From CAZHOV01 sp964534315 (GTDB lineage: Bacteria; Bacteroidota; Bacteroidia; Chitinophagales; Saprospiraceae), in the NCBI GenBank assembly GCA_964534315.1, contig CAZHOV010000006.1:7166-71165 (forward strand): DNA of 64,000 nt, in the 5' to 3' direction. The translations under genes were made by a program, and so were the position numbers. This document shows, one piece after another, positions 1-8,043 of the stretch (the first letter of the stretch is position 1; each line of letters begins with the position of its first letter). The notes below the pieces were generated by a model, which was not told the origin of the DNA, ran no database searches, and was given only the letters and a program-made list of their open reading frames with translations.

Positions 1-263
1 TTGACAACGTTCCAGGCAATGTTCATTTCGTGAAAATGCCGCTCCGATCCCTTATGCTGACCGATTAAAGCTGCACCTACGGCTATATTTCCGACAGCCC
101 AACCCCCAAGCACATACATGCTGGTCTTATGGGTTTTGATTCGTCTGGTATTAAAGTCTATTAATCCCTGAGATTGGCCGTACGCTTCATTTGAAAAAGT
201 CATGATTCCCAGGATAATAAAAAGCGCTAAAAAAGCAGATCGAAAAGTAAAAGTAGTTTCCAT
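1..263 (-). CDS. DUF6992-like exported protein, 3' part cut by window edge
   Basis: Reading from an ATG at 263 on the minus strand gives 87 residues that run off the window. It opens with a hydrophobic segment (residues 8-21, ending near EAYGQ), which looks like a signal peptide. This is followed by a polar stretch (QGLIDFNTRRIKTHKTSMYV) and a second hydrophobic, glycine-rich segment (LGGWAVGNIAVGAALIG), then a histidine-rich loop (KGSERHFHEMNIAWNVVN). That order resembles the small membrane proteins grouped as DUF6992 in Bacteroidota. The family assignment is from memory, and function is unknown. The next gene on the same strand starts its stop codon 115 bases downstream at 379. Confidence 0.6.
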   Translation of the reverse strand, partial: METTFTFRSAFLALFIILGIMTFSNEAYGQSQGLIDFNTRRIKTHKTSMYVLGGWAVGNIAVGAALIGQHKGSERHFHEMNIAWNVV

Positions 264-378
264 GATTCGTGTTTTTTTTAGCCAAGTAACACCCAATAGA
301 GAAAAGGGTTTAACAAAGCAAACCACCAACAATTGCCCACTATTCATTACCCAATCCCAGCGCAATTTTAGCAACACC

Positions 379-2049
379 CTAAAATAATCCTGTGATTTTC
401 CCATCCTGATCAATGTCGATCGACTCTGCCGCCGGATTTGAAGGGAGGCCCGGCATACGCATCATGGCCCCTGTAATGGGGACTAAGAATCCGGCACCAG
501 CAGCTATTTCAATTTCCCTCACCGTAAGATTAAAGCCGGTAGGTCTGCCTAGTAATTTAGGATTATCCGAAAGCGACTTTTGCGTTTTAGCAATACAAAC
601 AGGCAGGTGCTCAAGCCCTAATTTGGCAATGCGTCTCATATCTCTTCTGGAAGTACCCGAGTACTCTACGCCATCGGCCCCATAGATTTTTTTAGCGACG
701 GTTTCAATTTTTTCTTCAATACTGGAGTTCCAATCGTATAAAGGTTGAAAATCAGATTTTCCGTCTTCGATGGCTTTAACAACGGCATGAGCCAGGTCGA
801 TAGCGCCATCGCCTCCTTTTGCCCATACCTCTGAAAGAACAACCGGTACTCCCAATGCTTCACATTTATCCATAACGATCTTGATCTCTTCATCCGTATC
901 TGTATCAAACTTATTGACGGCTACAACAGGCGTCACCTTGAAATGTCCTGCATTTTCAATATGTTTTTCAAGATTCCCCAATCCTTTCCTTACGGCATCC
1001 GGATTAGGTTCCTTAAGTGTTTTCAGATCGGCACCGCCATGATATTTTAAGGCCCGGATAGTCGCAACCACCACTACGGCCTTTGGAGATAAACCGGCAC
1101 CCTGGCATTTAATATCAAAGAATTTTTCGGCACCTAGATCAAAACCAAATCCGGCTTCCGTGACCACATAATCCGATAAGGACATGCCCATACGGGTGGC
1201 AATCACGGTGTTGGTTCCCTGAGCGATATTAGCAAACGGACCACCGTGAATGATGGCCGGATTACCTTCAATCGTCTGCACCAGGTTGGGCTTGATCGCA
1301 TCCTTGAGAAGGGCTGCCATAGCACCTTGCCCATTAAGTTGACGGGCAAAGACCGGCTCCCGGTCTTTGGTGAATCCTACAAAAATATTTCCCAATCGTT
1401 CTTTTAGATTTTCCAGATCATCTGACAGACAAAGTATCGCCATGATCTCTGATGCCGCAGTGATATCAAAACCGGTTTCGCGGGGGATTCCCATGCCCGT
1501 TCCGCCAAGGCCTACAATGATCTTTCTGAGGGCTCGGTCATTCATGTCGATCACCCGCTTCCAGAGTACGGTGCGACCGTCGAGGTTAAGGGTAGATTTT
1601 TTATTTTGGAGATTATTATCAATTAGCGCAGCCAATAGATTATGGGCTTTTTCAATAGCGGCAAAATCTCCGGTAAAGTGCAGGTTGATATCTTCCATCG
1701 GCAATACCTGAGACCATCCGCCCCCGGTCGCTCCTCCCTTAATACCAAAAACGGGGCCCAGGGAAGGTTCGCGAAGCACCACCGTCGTCTTTTTTCCAAT
1801 TTTATTCATCCCTTCAGAAAGACCGATAGAAGTTGTTGTTTTTCCTTCACCAGCGGGAGTGGGCGAAATAGCAGAAACTAAGATCAAGTTGCAATCGTCA
1901 AGCTTTTCTTTATTTATTAGCTCAAGGGGTAGTTTGGCTTTATACTTTCCGTAAAGTTCCAAATCATCCTCTGAAATATTAAGTTTAGAGGCAATTTCCC
2001 GAATGTGTTTCAATTGAATAGATCCTGCAATTTCGATATCCGTTTTCAT
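379..2049 (-). CDS. fhs: Formate--tetrahydrofolate ligase
   Basis: ATP-dependent ligation of formate to tetrahydrofolate, giving 10-formyl-THF for purine and formyl-Met synthesis in the cytoplasm. The 556 residues match the usual family length. The P-loop-like segment PTPAGEGKTT lies at residues 63-72, and the body contains the family blocks GPVFGIKGGATGGG, MNDRALRKI, IHGGPFANIAQG and TEAGFGFDLGAEKF. The C-terminal part carries the PVVAVNKF and GFLVPITGAMMRMPGLP motifs. The start ATG at 2049 gives a conventional N-terminus. It stands alone between a terminator-like hairpin upstream and a 115-base gap downstream. Confidence 0.97.
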   Translation of the reverse strand: MKTDIEIAGSIQLKHIREIASKLNISEDDLELYGKYKAKLPLELINKEKLDDCNLILVSAISPTPAGEGKTTTSIGLSEGMNKIGKKTTVVLREPSLGPVFGIKGGATGGGWSQVLPMEDINLHFTGDFAAIEKAHNLLAALIDNNLQNKKSTLNLDGRTVLWKRVIDMNDRALRKIIVGLGGTGMGIPRETGFDITAASEIMAILCLSDDLENLKERLGNIFVGFTKDREPVFARQLNGQGAMAALLKDAIKPNLVQTIEGNPAIIHGGPFANIAQGTNTVIATRMGMSLSDYVVTEAGFGFDLGAEKFFDIKCQGAGLSPKAVVVVATIRALKYHGGADLKTLKEPNPDAVRKGLGNLEKHIENAGHFKVTPVVAVNKFDTDTDEEIKIVMDKCEALGVPVVLSEVWAKGGDGAIDLAHAVVKAIEDGKSDFQPLYDWNSSIEEKIETVAKKIYGADGVEYSGTSRRDMRRIAKLGLEHLPVCIAKTQKSLSDNPKLLGRPTGFNLTVREIEIAAGAGFLVPITGAMMRMPGLPSNPAAESIDIDQDGKITGLF

Positions 2050-2144
2050 GGTGAATGTTTGATGTTATTAAATTGATGCTTAGGATACAATGATATCTAA
2101 ATGTCGGGTGATTTCAAAAAATATAAACATCAAATTTTTGATTT

Positions 2145-2191
2145 AGCTAAAAAAGAAATACCCTGAATTCAGCAGACCGAATTCAGAGTAT
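2145..2191 (-). terminator. Rho-independent terminator of the ferredoxin gene
   Basis: Bases 2158-2191 form an inverted repeat with 13-bp arms and one mismatch (core CTGAATTC / GAATTCAG, 8-base loop). Read on the minus strand, the hairpin is followed by a T-rich run (TATTTCTTTTTTAGC). It lies between the ferredoxin stop and the fhs start, in the right place to end the ferredoxin transcript. Confidence 0.65.
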
Positions 2192-2269
2192 TTCTTTCTA
2201 AGAACCTAAAGGATTTTATAAATTTAATCCCTTAAAAAGTTACTTTACACAAGCGATTAAATTAATTTT

Positions 2270-2297
2270 CCACACTCCACATTCCACATTCCACATT
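2270..2297. repeat. Heptamer tandem repeat CCACATT
   Basis: Four head-to-tail 7-base units, CCACACT followed by three copies of CCACATT, end one base before the ferredoxin stop codon. Nothing else in the surrounding AT-rich spacer has this composition. Confidence 0.85.
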
Positions 2298-2298
2298 G

Positions 2299-2646
2299 TT
2301 ATAAGTGCAGTCGTTCTTTTCGATCTAACAACTGTTCTTCGGTTTCTTCTCTTTCCGGATCTGGAACACAACAATCGACCGGGCATACTGCGGCGCATTG
2401 CGGTTCTTCGTGAAAACCGACGCATTCGGTACATTTATCAGGGACAATGTAGTAGAAATCGTCAGAGACGGGTTCATTTTGTTGTTTTACATCAACCGTT
2501 GAACCATCTTCGAGCGTGTAATCTCCCGAGAGGGAAGTGCCATCTGAAATGGCCCATTCAACACCACCCTCATAAATTGCATTATTTGGACATTCTGGCT
2601 CGCAGGCCCCGCAGTTAATGCATTCGTCTGTTATCATTATAGCCAT
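2299..2646 (-). CDS. 2[4Fe-4S] ferredoxin
   Basis: Small cytoplasmic electron carrier of 115 residues. Cluster 1 is bound by the spaced cysteines C9-x2-C12-x2-C15-x3-C19-P. The second set is C72-x2-C75-x8-C84-x3-C88-P, with the wider 8-residue gap typical of the YfhL/FdxA-type ferredoxins, and two more cysteines (C92, C93) follow. About 45 acidic residues separate the two cluster regions, and an Arg/Glu-rich tail follows the second. The redox partner cannot be told from the neighbours. The transcript probably ends at the hairpin at 2145-2191. Confidence 0.92.
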   Translation of the reverse strand: MAIMITDECINCGACEPECPNNAIYEGGVEWAISDGTSLSGDYTLEDGSTVDVKQQNEPVSDDFYYIVPDKCTECVGFHEEPQCAAVCPVDCCVPDPEREETEEQLLDRKERLHL

Positions 2647-2778
2647 AACATTCTCTTTTGTTAGAGGAACACTTTTATGGTTAAAAAGTTTCCTATGATT
2701 TGCTTATTTTTATAAGATGCTGCAAAAATAATCGGATAAAATAAATATCAAAGTGATTTTTATCATGTTCATTAAGTG

Positions 2779-3738
2779 CTAAGCAATAAATTCATCTTCT
2801 CCGATGACTTGCTCGATCAGGTATTTATTCCTATCAGGGCTGTTGCGAGATACCAACTCGGCTAAAAATCCGGAAGTAAATAGTTGTACTCCGATTATAA
2901 TCATCATAATACTGAAATAAAACAAAGGGCGATCTGCGAGTCCTCCTTCATAGGATTCGGAAAAGAATTTATCTACCGTAAGGACTACAAATATGACCAA
3001 TCCCACAAAGAAGGAGAGGGTTCCCAAGGTTCCGAAAAAGTGCATAGGACGTTTACCGAAAGAACCAACAAATGTAATAGATAGCAGGTCAAGAAAACCG
3101 TAGATAAAACGGCTCAAACCAAACTTGGTTTCACCGTATTTCCGCGCACGGTGTTGGACAACTTTTTCTCCTATTTTTTTGAATCCGGCTGCTTTAGCAA
3201 TAACCGGAATATAACGGTGCATCTCACCGTAGACTTCTACACTCTTTACTACAGGTTTTCGATAGGATTTTAATCCGCAGTTAAAATCATGGAGTTTTAT
3301 TCCGCTTAATAATCTGGTTGCTGCATTATATAGCTTAGTAGGGATGGTTTTTGTTATGGGATCGTAGCGTTTTTTCTTCCATCCTGATACCAGATCAAAT
3401 CCATCTTCCTTGATCATCCGGTATAATTCAGGGATTTCGTCCGGGCTGTCCTGTAGGTCGGCGTCCATAGTAATTACGACATCTCCCTGTACAGCCTGAA
3501 AGCCTGTATTTAGAGCAGCTGACTTTCCATAATTCCTTCTGAATTTAATCCCTTTGATATGACCCTTTTCTTGTTGTAATTGTTGGATCACTTTCCAGGA
3601 GTCATCCGTACTCCCATCGTCGATCATCACAATTTCATAGGAAAAGTTATGTTCATCCATAACCTTACCAATCCAATCGACTAATTCCGGTAAGGATTCT
3701 TCTTCATTTAACAAAGGAACAACTACTGAAATATCCAT
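2779..3738 (-). CDS. GT2 glycosyltransferase, DPM1/GtrB-like
   Basis: Membrane-attached family 2 glycosyltransferase of 319 residues that probably transfers a sugar from a nucleotide sugar to a polyprenyl phosphate. The GT-A fold is visible from the VVVPLLNEEESLPEL opening, the nucleotide-site IDDGSTDDS (residues 39-47), the metal-binding MDADLQDSPDEI (DAD at 92-94) and the NCGLKSYRK loop. Two C-terminal membrane segments (about 234-258 and 272-296) place it in the DPM1/ArnC/GtrB group. The sugar and acceptor are not predictable. It is followed on the same strand, upstream in transcription order, by two DUF4199 membrane proteins. Confidence 0.9.
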   Translation of the reverse strand: MDISVVVPLLNEEESLPELVDWIGKVMDEHNFSYEIVMIDDGSTDDSWKVIQQLQQEKGHIKGIKFRRNYGKSAALNTGFQAVQGDVVITMDADLQDSPDEIPELYRMIKEDGFDLVSGWKKKRYDPITKTIPTKLYNAATRLLSGIKLHDFNCGLKSYRKPVVKSVEVYGEMHRYIPVIAKAAGFKKIGEKVVQHRARKYGETKFGLSRFIYGFLDLLSITFVGSFGKRPMHFFGTLGTLSFFVGLVIFVVLTVDKFFSESYEGGLADRPLFYFSIMMIIIGVQLFTSGFLAELVSRNSPDRNKYLIEQVIGEDEFIA

Positions 3739-3797
3739 CCTTGAATACAGCGTTTTTGATTAATGATCTGCAAAGGTAAGTAAAGGTGATTCAAGAA

Positions 3798-4307
3798 TCA
3801 AAATTTAGATGCTCTACGCACAACAAAGGTAATAAATGCCGAGAGAATAAAACCTCCTATGACTCCCCGTGCAAACTGAAAGATCACATCAGTCAAGGTG
3901 ATAGAAAAGTTAATCTCTTCCAGGCTTTCTTTTGCTTGTTTCAGTTCATCCTGCGAAAGCCCGGTTAAACCAGCAAATTGATCCATTAAATTTAGTTGTA
4001 CTTCTTTTTGAGCCTCAGCAAGAGAGGGGTCTGCCTGAAATAGGGCATAGTAAAATACCCAAAACAATACACTGGCAGTGATAAAAACGGTAAAGGCGCT
4101 TTTGATTCCTTCTTTCCATTCCAGCGTTCCCGCTTCCAGCTTTGTATTCATCGCTGCCCTGGCCATGAAGATGATGGAAATAGCCAGAGAACTCCAATAA
4201 ACACTGGGATGAAGCATCCAGGTCTTATCGATAAAGTAAAAGAGCAGGAAATAGGCCTGAATGCCTATTCCTGCATATATTCCAAATTTTACGTTTTTAT
4301 TGAGCAT
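3798..4307 (-). CDS. DUF4199 membrane protein
   Basis: A 169-residue integral membrane protein with four hydrophobic segments at about 8-26, 36-52, 70-92 and 138-162. A charged periplasmic or cytoplasmic loop lies between the third and fourth segments (residues 95-135). The opening NKNVKFGIYAGIGI and the LEWKEGIKSAFTVFIT block match the Bacteroidota family DUF4199 as I remember it. The gene sits 12 bases after the stop of a second family member, so the pair is probably co-transcribed, with the glycosyltransferase gene next. Function unknown. Confidence 0.75.
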   Translation of the reverse strand: MLNKNVKFGIYAGIGIQAYFLLFYFIDKTWMLHPSVYWSSLAISIIFMARAAMNTKLEAGTLEWKEGIKSAFTVFITASVLFWVFYYALFQADPSLAEAQKEVQLNLMDQFAGLTGLSQDELKQAKESLEEINFSITLTDVIFQFARGVIGGFILSAFITFVVRRASKF

Positions 4308-4319
4308 TTGCTGGTTCGC

Positions 4320-4880
4320 TTAGTCTCTTTTCATAATGGCTCCCATGATCAAAGCAATGATCGCCCCCGAAATAAAGGAAAAAATAGAACCGAAAATCGC
4401 GAAGACAGTTGGATTCATAAACATTTGGGTGTATCCCATTGCTTGTTCAATTTCCTGGTCTGATAATCCTTGCTCTTCCATTTGTAGAGCGGACTGTTCT
4501 GTAATTGCGTCTAGCATTCCGGGATCTACCACCCCGAAGAATACGAAAATCCAGATGCCAGTTATCACTGCCATCACAAGGGCTACAATAGCACCAACGC
4601 CAAATGCCCTGCCAAAAGAGATCCGGCCGTTGAGTTCCTGGTCTCTGTAGTATTTGATTGCAAGGAAAATAGCTCCAATACTGATAGCTAAACCAACCAA
4701 GGTACTCAACCAATCACTGCCGCCACTTTCCATAGCATTTTCTGTGATACCGAACAAATAGGCAAGCAGTCCATATGCGATAGAGATTAGCCCGCCAAAC
4801 AAACCGTATCGAAATCCTGTTGGCCAGGGCGAAGCTTCCGGCTGAACAATTTGATCTTGATCTTCATAAATTGGATCCAT
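4320..4880 (-). CDS. DUF4199 membrane protein, tandem paralogue
   Basis: A 186-residue membrane protein with the same plan as the next gene: four hydrophobic segments (about 22-42, 58-80, 100-122, 155-180) and an acidic loop around 128-150 (ITEQSALQMEEQGLSDQEIEQA). It also has the DUF4199-type block LNGRISFGRAFGVGAIVALVMAVITG after the second membrane segment. An acidic 15-residue N-terminal extension (MDPIYEDQDQI) is not present in its partner. The tandem arrangement and shared topology point to an old duplication or a heteromeric pair. Function unknown. Confidence 0.75.
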   Translation of the reverse strand: MDPIYEDQDQIVQPEASPWPTGFRYGLFGGLISIAYGLLAYLFGITENAMESGGSDWLSTLVGLAISIGAIFLAIKYYRDQELNGRISFGRAFGVGAIVALVMAVITGIWIFVFFGVVDPGMLDAITEQSALQMEEQGLSDQEIEQAMGYTQMFMNPTVFAIFGSIFSFISGAIIALIMGAIMKRD

Positions 4881-4970
4881 CTTGTTTTGATTTTTGAATT
4901 AAATAATATGAAAGTTGGTTGTTTATTTTTAATTATTCCAATAATTTCGATCAATCTCCCTTTTTTTTAG

Positions 4971-6254
4971 TTATTCACCCCCTTGTTCCGGCGGGGACCA
5001 GTAAAAATGATGCTGATTGACCGTTCCGATAACCGCCCGGTTATACATTTTGCCGATAAATGGCGTATTGGAAGATTTTGACCGAATGGTTTGCCGGTCA
5101 TAAATCCATGGGTATTCGGTATGAAAGATGGTCAGATTTGCAGGTTGGGATCCTTCGATACGCGGCACTTCGAGACCTAGCAGTTTTCTGGGGTTTATTG
5201 TGATCAGGGATATTTGTTCTTCCAACGGTAATACGTTGTCCAGTTGCAAGGCCATTTCCGGGAAAAAGGTTTCCAGAGCGATGATTCCAAAGGGAGAATG
5301 TGGAAAGACTTCATCCTTAGCATCTGAATCGACAGGTAAATGATCGGAAATTATACAGTCGATGGTACCGTCTTTTACGCCTTCTATTAAAGCGGCCCGG
5401 TCTTCATTTGTGCGTAAAGGGGGCAACACCTTGAAATTTACTTTGAAATTTTCCAGCGCATGGTGGTCATACCCTAAATGAAGAGGTGATACAGAAGCAG
5501 TGACCGGAATACCCTGTGTCTTTGCCTGTCGGATAAGTTGCACTGATTCTTTACAAGAAATACCTTGAAGATGGACCTTGGATGCAGTATACTCAGCAAG
5601 CCAAATATTCCGCTGTACCGCCATAAATTCTGTTACTTTTGGTATTCCTTTTAATCCGAGAGAAACGCTTACCGTGCCTTCATGCATTTGGCCGTCAACC
5701 GCAAGTTCATCGAGGTAAGGACGGTTGATGATCAGACCATCAAATGCCTTTACATACCGAAGGGCACGCATCAGCGTTCCGGCATCCTGAACAGGACTTC
5801 GGCCATTGGTAAAGCCCACCGCTCCTGCTTTGTGCATATCGTATAGCTCAGCAATATCCTTTCCTTGAATGTGCTGAGTGATCGCGCCAAGCGGGTAAAA
5901 ATCAACGGGAAGGTGTTGAGTGTGGTGTTTGATATAAAGGACCTCCGATTTAGAGTGAGTAGGAGGGGCAGTATTTGGTAAAATAGCCAGCCCTGTAAAC
6001 CCTCCACGGGAAGCAGTTTCGGATAGTGAAAACAGATCTTCCCGGAACTCATAGCCGGGATCGCCTGACCAGGCGCCTATATCCATCCAACCTACAGATA
6101 CACAAGCACCATCCAGGTGGTAGGACTCCGCTTTATCTTTATCAATTTCCGGAGCTATTTGTTTGATCACTCCATCCTCAATAAGTATATCCGCGGTCCT
6201 TCCGTTGTGGGAAGAATTGGGATCGATAATTTTTACCTGCTTTAATAATTGCAT
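4971..6254 (-). CDS. Dihydroorotase homologue lacking metal ligands (pseudo-DHO)
   Basis: The 427 residues follow the fold of type I dihydroorotase/allantoinase amidohydrolases throughout: N-terminal beta segment, VGWMDIGAWSGDPGYEFRED, GGFTGLAILPNT, PLGAIT, PPLRTNEDRAALIEGVKDG and IISDHLPVDSD. The catalytic metal site is degraded. The canonical HxH after the first strand is G60-x-W62. The SDDG aspartate region reads TNGR (149-152). The histidine of the HVS motif is G231, and the first His of PHH is L258. Only D304 remains. It therefore probably cannot hydrolyse dihydroorotate and may be a structural partner of PyrB, as described for the inactive PyrC' of Pseudomonas. That role is inferred by analogy. 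A true pyrC is not in the window. Confidence 0.85.
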   Translation of the reverse strand: MQLLKQVKIIDPNSSHNGRTADILIEDGVIKQIAPEIDKDKAESYHLDGACVSVGWMDIGAWSGDPGYEFREDLFSLSETASRGGFTGLAILPNTAPPTHSKSEVLYIKHHTQHLPVDFYPLGAITQHIQGKDIAELYDMHKAGAVGFTNGRSPVQDAGTLMRALRYVKAFDGLIINRPYLDELAVDGQMHEGTVSVSLGLKGIPKVTEFMAVQRNIWLAEYTASKVHLQGISCKESVQLIRQAKTQGIPVTASVSPLHLGYDHHALENFKVNFKVLPPLRTNEDRAALIEGVKDGTIDCIISDHLPVDSDAKDEVFPHSPFGIIALETFFPEMALQLDNVLPLEEQISLITINPRKLLGLEVPRIEGSQPANLTIFHTEYPWIYDRQTIRSKSSNTPFIGKMYNRAVIGTVNQHHFYWSPPEQGGE

Positions 6255-6317
6255 AAAGGAAAGCGTAAATTAAATTTTCACTTGTAAAGATAGTAATGCG
6301 CGTGAATTTTTGAAATA

Positions 6318-7343
6318 TTAAAATAATTCGCCGCTTCTGGATGGCGGAACGACTCCGATATGTTGATATGCCTTTTCTGTCGCCAATCTGCCCCTCGGCG
6401 TTCGCTGAATAAAGCCTTCCATGATCAAAAATGGTTCGTGGACTTCCTCTATGGTACCTGATTCTTCCCCTACTGCAGTTGATAATGTACTAAGTCCTAC
6501 AGGGCCTCCTTTGAATTTATGAATGATCGTAGAAAGGATCTTATTATCCATTTCGTCCAGCCCGTCTTCATCCACATTTAGCGCCTCAAGTCCATATTTC
6601 GAAATTTCAATATCGATAATCCCGTTGCCTTTAATCTGAGCAAAATCGCGAATTCTTCGTAAAAGAGCGTTGGCAATCCGAGGGGTGCCTCGGCTTCTCC
6701 TGGCAATTTCTTCAGCACCTTCAGCGGTGATGGGGAAATCCAGAATACCTGCTGATCGAATGAGTATTTTTTTAAGCGTTTTCAGGTCGTAATAATCAAG
6801 GTGGCAATTGATTCCAAAACGCGCTCGCATAGGAGAAGTGAGCAGTCCGATCCGGGTGGTAGCCCCGATCAAAGTGAAAGGATTAAGAGCAATTTGGATG
6901 CTTCGGGCACTCGGTCCACTATCGATCATGATATCGATTCGGAAATCTTCCATTGCTGAATATAGATATTCTTCAATGACGTTATTGAGTCTGTGAATCT
7001 CGTCAATAAATAAGACGTCACCTTCTTCCAGGTTAGTCAACAAGCCGGCAAGGTCTCCGGGCTTTTCCAATACCGGTCCGGAAGACATTTTGAGATTGGT
7101 TTCCAACTCGTTAGCTATAATGTGAGATAGGGTGGTTTTCCCCAGTCCGGGTGGGCCATGCAATAAAACGTGGTCTAGGGCTTCCCCTCTTTGTTTGGCT
7201 GCAGCAATAAAAACCTTCAGGTTGTCCACAATTTTAGGTTGCCCCGAAAATTCTTTCAAGGCCTGAGGCCTTAATGCACGCTCCACTTTTTTTTCTTCTG
7301 ATCCTTGTTCTTCTTGTTCGGGATCTAAAATAGGATTTCGCAT
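6318..7343 (-). CDS. ruvB: Holliday junction helicase motor RuvB
   Basis: Hexameric AAA+ motor that drives RuvA-bound Holliday junctions during recombinational repair. The Walker A motif GPPGLGKT is at residues 63-70 and Walker B is LFIDEIHRL. The sensor segment IGATTRIGLLTSPMRARFG and the C-terminal winged-helix block RTPRGRLATEKAYQHIG are present. The frame remains open to a TTG at 7364, but the ATG at 7343 (MRNPILDPEQEE) matches family N-termini and avoids overlap with the upstream stop codon, so I chose it (341 residues). No ruvA is adjacent. Confidence 0.97.
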   Translation of the reverse strand: MRNPILDPEQEEQGSEEKKVERALRPQALKEFSGQPKIVDNLKVFIAAAKQRGEALDHVLLHGPPGLGKTTLSHIIANELETNLKMSSGPVLEKPGDLAGLLTNLEEGDVLFIDEIHRLNNVIEEYLYSAMEDFRIDIMIDSGPSARSIQIALNPFTLIGATTRIGLLTSPMRARFGINCHLDYYDLKTLKKILIRSAGILDFPITAEGAEEIARRSRGTPRIANALLRRIRDFAQIKGNGIIDIEISKYGLEALNVDEDGLDEMDNKILSTIIHKFKGGPVGLSTLSTAVGEESGTIEEVHEPFLIMEGFIQRTPRGRLATEKAYQHIGVVPPSRSGELF

Positions 7344-7360
7344 AAAAATAGTTGATCTGA

Positions 7361-7963
7361 TCAATTATTAACAACCCAAATCACAGTAGACTTACCCAAA
7401 CTATATTTTACGGTAGGGCAAACCTCTTCTCCCTCAGGAGTAAAACAAAGTAGTACTCCGGTGCAGTCGAAAAAATACCGGTCCTTACCCTTGTCAAACT
7501 GATAAATGAAATGGTCCTCTCCTGAAACGTACCTAATAATACGAGGTGGATCGATCAATCGTTCTTGTTCTTTCATCCAGGGAACATCCATCGGGTCGTC
7601 GGTATTTACGCAAGGTCGTTTATTGTCACCTTCCGCATCTTCCATACAGGTTATTTTTACCGTCATATCTTCAGCCATACAAATACTGGCCATGCCAGGT
7701 TGCTCTTTATAACCGATCATGAATTGTTGTCCTTCTTTTAACATCAATCCAGATGGTAGTCCTTTGACGGGTAGTAATTTTTTCCCGTTTTCTAACAGTA
7801 ATAAATTTGAACATCCGTCCAATCCGCTATAATCCCTTACCAATACCCAAGTGTCACACTTAGCAGATAGATTAGATGTCTTTTCAGAGGTTTCTTTAGT
7901 AGATCCACATCCTAAGGCAATTAGTAGGAAAAATTGAAAATAAAAAAAGTGTAAACGTTTCAT
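7361..7963 (-). CDS. Cysteine-rich putative lipoprotein, unknown function
   Basis: A 200-residue protein not recognised as any family. The N-terminus (MKRLHFFYFQFFLLIALGCGS) has a lipoprotein signal with a plausible lipobox ending at C19. The mature part contains about eight further cysteines (for example SAKCDTW, DGCSNL, ASICMAED, VKITCMED, RPCVN, FFDCTG, LLCFTP, EEVCPT), spaced as if for disulphide bonds, consistent with a periplasmic location. Its stop codon lies 17 bases upstream of the ruvB ATG. It may be a conserved hypothetical lipoprotein of this lineage only. Confidence 0.7.
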   Translation of the reverse strand: MKRLHFFYFQFFLLIALGCGSTKETSEKTSNLSAKCDTWVLVRDYSGLDGCSNLLLLENGKKLLPVKGLPSGLMLKEGQQFMIGYKEQPGMASICMAEDMTVKITCMEDAEGDNKRPCVNTDDPMDVPWMKEQERLIDPPRIIRYVSGEDHFIYQFDKGKDRYFFDCTGVLLCFTPEGEEVCPTVKYSLGKSTVIWVVNN

Positions 7964-8043
7964 GAGGTTTTTATTTACAAAGGAAAAATGAAGTGATTGT
8001 TTTTCTGAAAATAATAAAAAATAATCGCATTATACAAAATTTT

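Noticed and set aside
7344..7364. Longer ruvB starting at TTG
   Set aside because: The ATG at 7343 fits the conserved N-terminus and the extension adds seven unconserved residues overlapping the upstream stop.
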